DNA of 64,000 nt from Chryseobacterium sp. Tr-659 (GTDB lineage: Bacteria > Bacteroidota > Bacteroidia > Flavobacteriales > Weeksellaceae): positions 124,001 to 188,000 of the forward strand of contig NZ_VWWP01000003.1 of NCBI RefSeq assembly GCF_011752975.1. The letters are read 5' to 3'. The position numbers and the translations under genes are program-made. The notes beneath the pieces were generated by a model. The model searched no databases and was not told the DNA's origin. It worked only from the letters and a program-made list of their open reading frames with translations. This document shows, in pieces, positions 59,217 through 64,000 of this stretch (the stretch's first letter is position 1; each line of letters opens with the position of its first letter).

Positions 59217-61178
59217 TTAAGGTACTAACCTGATTACCCTGTAACCGGTATTTACATATGCACCATTAGCTTTAGATTTTACAAACTCAAATTTTGTGGC
59301 AAGCTGAGTCTGAACTTTATTCATCTGTTTAAAGATCTCCCCTTTTTTGTTTTCTCTGGTCAACATATCGTTTACCACATCAAAACCAACAACGGCATAT
59401 TTTGGAGGAGTTTTACAGTACTTGTTTTTATAAGCGGCAAGAATTTCTTTTTCAAAGCTGCCATCAGTATTGATCTTTCTGTCCATCAAATAAACCAGAC
59501 TCGCCTGGCTTAGCTCGTCTACCTTCTTTTCGAAAGTAGGAGAATAGAACATACTGAAAGCTTTCACTCCCTGTACTTCTTTGGAAAGTGCAATCACTTT
59601 GCTTGCAAAAGCTTCTCCTGCTGTATTATCATCATTGGCCAGAATTGCAATGACCGGTGCAGACTGCCCTGTCATCATATTCTGATCCAGCTGAATATCT
59701 GCCGGAGAATTTACAATAATAATATTAGGATTCTTTACTGCTTTTTCAAGCCCTGATTTAATGTAGTTTGCATTTTCTTTTTTAGCATCTGCCACTACAT
59801 ATATTTTCTGATCTGAATAAATTCCTTTTACTTCTTCTACAATCTTATCTGCGTAGGTTTGATTATTTGTTTCAACGATAATAAGATTGCTATAGTTATA
59901 CAATTCCGGAGTGTTGGCAAATGGTGCTACAACAGGAATTTTCTGATTTTTAGTAAAATCAAGAACATCAATCACATTCGATTTGAAGAAAGGCCCAATG
60001 ATAAGATCTGTATTGTCGGGATTGATTTGTGTAAGCGAATTTTTAAATGACGCTTCATTTCCTGAATCTACAATTTTGATGTCTAGTTTCTGCCCTCCTT
60101 TTGCGTTTCTTTCAATAGCCAGCTTAGCTCCTGTTAAGAAATCAAGTGCCATTCCTCTGTACTGGGTTTCGTTGGTACTGTATCCGAACGGAAGCATTAA
60201 AATCACACTCAGAGCATCTCCGTTTTTCTTAACGTAAGCCGCATCCTGTTTTTTAATCTTCAGAACCATTCCGGTTTTAAGACCGTGAGAAAGATCCGGG
60301 TTCAGAGCAATAAGCTCATCAATTGAAACTCCGAATTTATTTACGATGGAGAATACCGTATCTCCCTGCTGAACGGTATAAGTAACGTAATCATCTCCTG
60401 CAGCAGTATTGGTTGTAACTGTGGAAGATTTTTCGTTCCCTGAATCCATTTTTGCTTTTGGATTTACCTGTTCTTCAGTAGTAGTATTGGTATTTGCTTT
60501 TTTTATTTTGATGGTGTCACCAGGCTTCAGCCCTTTTTCTTCCAATCCTGGATTTAAAGCAAAAAGATCCTGCTGGCTGATGCCAAACTGTTTTGTAATT
60601 CTATAGTAATTGTCTTTAGACTGGATTACATATGCTTCACCTTCTGCTGAAGCAGTAACAGTAGTGGGTGTAATTGTTGTTATTGTTTTCTCAACAGGCG
60701 GTTCTGCATGTTTTTCTGATGCTACAACCGGTTGTTGGCTTCCTCCGTATTTTTTGATGCTGGCAAGAGGTAATGTAATTTCATCACCAATCTTCATGTG
60801 AGAATCCAGTTCCGGATTCAGTTTTCTGAGATCGGTTTCAGAAATTCTGTATTGTTTTGTAATTCCATAGATGGTTTGCTTCGGCTGTAAAACGATTTTA
60901 CCAAGAGAGCCTCCTGTGTTCGAAGTTACTTTTTCTACTGGTGCTGTCTTTGTAGCTGCCGGAGCTGTTGTCTTTTCAGACTTTATTGTTAAAACATCTC
61001 CAATAGCCAGCTTTCCATCTTTATGTTTTGGGTTTAGCTTCAGCAATTCATCTACAGTCATTCCATACTTTTTGGCAATATTGTAAGGATTATCACCTTG
61101 CACAACCGTATGTGATTTCTGGGCTGAAACTCCCAAAACCATACATAAACTGGATAGAATAAAAAACCTCTTTATCAT
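59217..61178 (-). CDS. LysM-repeat protein with PBP1-type substrate-binding domain
   Basis: 653 residues. A signal peptide (about 19, ending VSAQ) precedes four LysM repeats (HTVVQGDNPYNIAKKYGMTVDELLKLNP; KQTIYGITKQYRISETDLRKLNP; SKDNYYRITKQFGISQQDLFALNP; QQGDTVFSIVNKFGVSIDELIALNP). From about 320 to the end is an ABC-type periplasmic-binding domain (SVILMLPFGYS, VVGFDVVND). LysM binds peptidoglycan, so the protein is probably envelope-bound, perhaps in cell-wall sensing. No transporter gene is nearby. Confidence 0.9.
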   Translation of the reverse strand: MIKRFFILSSLCMVLGVSAQKSHTVVQGDNPYNIAKKYGMTVDELLKLNPKHKDGKLAIGDVLTIKSEKTTAPAATKTAPVEKVTSNTGGSLGKIVLQPKQTIYGITKQYRISETDLRKLNPELDSHMKIGDEITLPLASIKKYGGSQQPVVASEKHAEPPVEKTITTITPTTVTASAEGEAYVIQSKDNYYRITKQFGISQQDLFALNPGLEEKGLKPGDTIKIKKANTNTTTEEQVNPKAKMDSGNEKSSTVTTNTAAGDDYVTYTVQQGDTVFSIVNKFGVSIDELIALNPDLSHGLKTGMVLKIKKQDAAYVKKNGDALSVILMLPFGYSTNETQYRGMALDFLTGAKLAIERNAKGGQKLDIKIVDSGNEASFKNSLTQINPDNTDLIIGPFFKSNVIDVLDFTKNQKIPVVAPFANTPELYNYSNLIIVETNNQTYADKIVEEVKGIYSDQKIYVVADAKKENANYIKSGLEKAVKNPNIIIVNSPADIQLDQNMMTGQSAPVIAILANDDNTAGEAFASKVIALSKEVQGVKAFSMFYSPTFEKKVDELSQASLVYLMDRKINTDGSFEKEILAAYKNKYCKTPPKYAVVGFDVVNDMLTRENKKGEIFKQMNKVQTQLATKFEFVKSKANGAYVNTGYRVIRLVP

Positions 61179-61197
61179 ATTCGATAATTATAATTTA

Positions 61198-61227
61198 CAA
61201 AAATACTTCTTTAAAATTAAATGGCAA
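61198..61227 (-). promoter_or_regulatory. Promoter of the LysM protein gene
   Basis: TTG at 61227-61225, a 19-nt spacer and TATTTTTG at 61205-61198. It overlaps the last codons of bshC. Confidence 0.75.
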
Positions 61228-62803
61228 CAATTATTAATTTTGAATCTTGAACCACCATCTCTTCCAAACAATTTTCAAGCCACGAATAGCCATAATCTGA
61301 AAAGAATACACTAAAGTTATAGACTCTTTCCTGCCAGGTTTTAGCTGGGTGGACATCTAAAAATAGGTTTTCAAGTCTTTCCAGCAGTTCATTTTGTTTT
61401 ATTTTCTCTGCGTGAAGGAGACGTTTTTTCATTCTTTTGAATGATTTAAGCTGCCTTACTTCTTCTGCTTTCACCATATTTCCAAAGGATTTTTCGGTAT
61501 TTTCTGCGGAAGCCTTCAGCTCTGAAAAATTGTTGATAAGAAGTTCTTCTTTTTGATCCAGCAATTCCAGAATGGAATTATCTTTTAAAATGATCTGATT
61601 GGTAAGCACGGTGAAGTTGCTGAAGAAATTTTCAATGTTAAGATCCAGCTTTTCAATTTTCCCCAATGTTTTCTCCTTCAGGAAAAGCATAGAATTCCTT
61701 GGGATTAAGATAGGAAAAGGGATATTGATCTCAGAGAAATAATCTTTTAATTCCAGCCAGTACATGATTTCGGCATTACCACCGATATACGCCAGGTTCG
61801 GCAATACCTTTTCCTGATATATAGGACGCATTAATGCATTAGGGCTGAATTTTTCAGGATGATTTTCAAGTGCTGCCAGTATTTCTTCTGGTGTAAATTT
61901 AATATGGGTATCTACAACAACATAGTTCTTTCCGTCAAATTCAATCCGATCTCTGGTTTCAGAAAGATAGAAAAGATTAATTTCACGTGGATTTACCTGA
62001 ACTTTTCCATATTTCTCAGTTAGAAAATCAACTTTATTACGGGAAGATCTTTGCAGGCTGAAATGAAGCAGTTCATCTTTAAAAACACCTGCTATCTGTT
62101 TTTTAAGTTCTTTGGAATCTCCATCTAAAGTTAATAGCCCGAATTCTGAGAAAAGACGATTAACGAGAGTTTTTATTGCTTCTGTTAAGGTATTACCGGC
62201 TTTATAAGCTTCTTTCATCATTAAGATCAGTTCTGTCCCGAAAACAGAGTCTTTGAATTCTTTTTCAAATTCTGAAATGAAATAGGTATCTGTGATCTCA
62301 ATTCTTCCTACCGGACCTCCTGATTTTTCATGGGTTTCATAGTAATTATTTTCAGTTTTGAAATGATTGATCTCTGCAAAATCATGATCTTCCGAAGCCA
62401 TCCAATATACCGGAACGAAATTAAATTCAGGAAAATGCTCTTTCAGATAGGTACATGTCTTTATAGTCTGAAGTATTTTATAGACAAAGAAGACAGGCCC
62501 TGAGAAAAGATTCAGCTGATGTCCGGTTGTAATGGTAAACGTATTGGGCAGTTTAAGATGCTCCAGATTTTCTTTCTGTTTTGATGATATATCAAAACCT
62601 GAAAGCTGCTTTTCAAACACTTCGTACAAAATATTTCTCTGCTCCAGTGTAAAAGAATCTTTTTTCAGGTGAATCTGCTTACTGAAATGATCTATGGAAA
62701 ATGTATTATTTTCAAAACCCTCAATCTCCTGGTTCAAAAAGTCTTTCACCAACTGAGGAATGCTTTCTATATCGTTAAATGATATTTTATTAATTGTTTT
62801 CAA
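61217..62803 (-). CDS. bshC: Bacillithiol biosynthesis cysteine-adding enzyme
   Basis: 528 residues, full family length. Family marks: ITTGHQLNLFSGPVFFVYKILQTI near residue 100, VPVYWMASEDHDFAEI (HxGH-like region) and NALMRPIYQEKVLPNLAYIGG. It joins cysteine to GlcN-malate to complete bacillithiol, the low-molecular-weight thiol of these bacteria. It follows the porin gene by 12 bp, so the two are probably co-transcribed. The LysM gene after it has its own promoter. Confidence 0.95.
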   Translation of the reverse strand: MKTINKISFNDIESIPQLVKDFLNQEIEGFENNTFSIDHFSKQIHLKKDSFTLEQRNILYEVFEKQLSGFDISSKQKENLEHLKLPNTFTITTGHQLNLFSGPVFFVYKILQTIKTCTYLKEHFPEFNFVPVYWMASEDHDFAEINHFKTENNYYETHEKSGGPVGRIEITDTYFISEFEKEFKDSVFGTELILMMKEAYKAGNTLTEAIKTLVNRLFSEFGLLTLDGDSKELKKQIAGVFKDELLHFSLQRSSRNKVDFLTEKYGKVQVNPREINLFYLSETRDRIEFDGKNYVVVDTHIKFTPEEILAALENHPEKFSPNALMRPIYQEKVLPNLAYIGGNAEIMYWLELKDYFSEINIPFPILIPRNSMLFLKEKTLGKIEKLDLNIENFFSNFTVLTNQIILKDNSILELLDQKEELLINNFSELKASAENTEKSFGNMVKAEEVRQLKSFKRMKKRLLHAEKIKQNELLERLENLFLDVHPAKTWQERVYNFSVFFSDYGYSWLENCLEEMVVQDSKLIIVAI

Positions 62804-62815
62804 CCTGTATAGTTT

Positions 62816-64000
62816 TTAGTTGAACAAATACCACACAATCCCGATATTCAATCTGAAATCATACACCGGATAATGTGGAAATGCATATGCTTTGTTATTG
62901 GAAATAACAGTTCCTATCTGCTGACCTTCTATGAAAAAGAACATTTTTTTCACTTTCATATTGATATAGATATCTGCGATAGGCTGCCCTCCAATTGAAA
63001 ATGAGCTTGCATTAGGAAGAATATATTCGTTAAGAACAGGGAAATAATCTCTTGATGCAAACTTAGAGAAATAATAGACTTTAACTCCTGCCTGAATTTC
63101 TGCTGCTTTTTTGAATGCCTGTGTCTGATAGAAGAAATTGGCCCTACCAATAAAACTTGGTAAAGGAAGCAATTCTTTATTCGTCATGGTATTTTGGAAA
63201 TGCAGTCTGGTATTCAGGTGGAATTTATTAAAACTGAAGGTAGCGTCACCTCCTACCTGGGAGATATTTACAGAATTATTACTTTGATTCGGGTTTCCGT
63301 TACTATCAAAATAAGTATAGTTATCAATTCTGAAATAATTGGCGAAAAGTTCTGTTTTAAACCATTTCAGATTAATACTTCCTCCTACTTCCATTACGGA
63401 TTGATTTTTTGCATCCTGAAGATAATAATTGAAGTTGTTGTACACGGAAGTATTCAACAAATAATTAAATGAAGGATATGCACTCTGGAAATTAACCTTG
63501 GCATTAACAAAATAATCTTTGATGGGCTCAAATTTCAGATTATTGGTAGTCTTAAGATAGCTTTTAAACTGGCTTCCGTTTGAGAATTCAAGGAATGAAT
63601 TCAATTGAACTTTATCCCAAAGTTTTACCTGCAGATTTCCTACGGCCCCAATTCTGTTTTCCTTGAGCTCTCCTGGGAAAGGGATTCCGTTAAGAGCCAC
63701 AATATCTCTTATACCGAATTTGATCATCTGATAGCGTACTCCTGCATCCAGCTTGAATTTCTCATTATTAAAAATCAAACTTACTGTATTGCTTAAATTA
63801 TCTGAATATTTTTTTGTTGTCAGTGGAAAACCATTAACTAAGTCTGTAGGCGCATTATACCAATAAGTTTCCAGCGCTCCCTGATTATAATAGTATTTAT
63901 TTCCCTGATGAGAAATGATGTGCCTTATGCTGAAAGGGAATTTCTCTGAATTGAATGGCGTAAACTGCTGGCTTAAATAATATCTTCTATAAGAAAACTG
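62816..64000 (-). CDS. Putative porin (5' part outside window)
   Basis: The frame is open from the stop at 62816 through the right edge; 394 residues are visible and the start lies outside. A TTG at 63778 is internal, since the frame continues as a good beta-barrel: FPFSIRHIISHQGNKYYYN and SLIFNNEKFKLDAGVRYQMIKFG. Alternating hydrophobic strands and the end LRLNIGIVWYLFN fit an outer-membrane barrel of the flavobacterial putative-porin family. The transported substrate is unknown. Upstream of bshC by 12 bp. Confidence 0.82.
   Translation of the reverse strand, partial: QFSYRRYYLSQQFTPFNSEKFPFSIRHIISHQGNKYYYNQGALETYWYNAPTDLVNGFPLTTKKYSDNLSNTVSLIFNNEKFKLDAGVRYQMIKFGIRDIVALNGIPFPGELKENRIGAVGNLQVKLWDKVQLNSFLEFSNGSQFKSYLKTTNNLKFEPIKDYFVNAKVNFQSAYPSFNYLLNTSVYNNFNYYLQDAKNQSVMEVGGSINLKWFKTELFANYFRIDNYTYFDSNGNPNQSNNSVNISQVGGDATFSFNKFHLNTRLHFQNTMTNKELLPLPSFIGRANFFYQTQAFKKAAEIQAGVKVYYFSKFASRDYFPVLNEYILPNASSFSIGGQPIADIYINMKVKKMFFFIEGQQIGTVISNNKAYAFPHYPVYDFRLNIGIVWYLFN

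Noticed and set aside
1-64000. CRISPR arrays, IS elements, prophage or defence genes
   Set aside because: No regularly spaced direct repeats, transposase, integrase, phage or known defence motifs were found by reading.

Overview
The window looks like chromosomal DNA of a Flavobacteriia member, most likely Chryseobacterium or a close Weeksellaceae relative. The reasons are an AT-rich sequence, A-rich ribosome entry regions, many Bacteroidota-type promoters (TTG, about 19-20 nt, then TAnnTTTG), type IX secretion (T9SS) sorting tails, a SusC/SusD pair, a GYDIA-type GHMP kinase and bacillithiol BshC. No phage, insertion sequence, CRISPR array or defence island was recognised. The interest lies in regulation and in nutrient and metal handling.

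Layout. 0-7 kb: a cut response regulator, RmuC, a LytTR membrane regulator, a CPBP protease, an RNA methyltransferase, an Ala-rich lipoprotein and two linked genes of unknown function. 7-11 kb: 5-formyltetrahydrofolate cyclo-ligase, a TrhO tRNA hydroxylase with an extra C-terminal domain, and an HtrA protease. 11-17 kb: an accessory region with two exported proteins, a TPR/HTH regulator and a decayed partial copy of that regulator. 17-22 kb: RidA, LptD and an N-acetylmuramoyl-L-alanine amidase. 22-24 kb: four tRNA-Glu genes interleaved with rpsT. 24-26 kb: two tandem T9SS-tailed paralogues.

25.8-32.9 kb: a vitamin B12 capture operon on the minus strand. A complete promoter, a cobalamin riboswitch and a hairpin over the start codon precede a BtuB-like TonB receptor, a BtuG-like propeller lipoprotein, a PKD-like lipoprotein and a large T9SS-targeted propeller protein. 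32.9-38.6 kb: a copper and redox group with an MbnP-like protein, an MbnH-like di-haem peroxidase, a Cys-rich outer-membrane protein, an exported superoxide dismutase, SCO, a YHS lipoprotein and two small CxGKCY proteins. 39-49.6 kb: metal efflux, with a P-type ATPase, a Fur-family repressor, a CDF transporter, a bestrophin, a CusB-like adaptor and a CusA pump fused to a TolC-like factor. The ATPase and the CusA promoters share the same palindromic operator at the same spacing.

50-55 kb: a SusC/SusD importer whose leader is a SAM-I riboswitch followed by a terminator, which implies uptake of methionine or a related sulfur compound. 55-64 kb: housekeeping genes (aroQ, pckA, GYDIA kinase, fabD, a LysM/PBP1 protein, bshC) and a porin cut by the window end.

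The two riboswitch-controlled TonB systems and the shared metal operator are the strongest system-level observations. All assignments rest on reading the sequence; no database search was possible.
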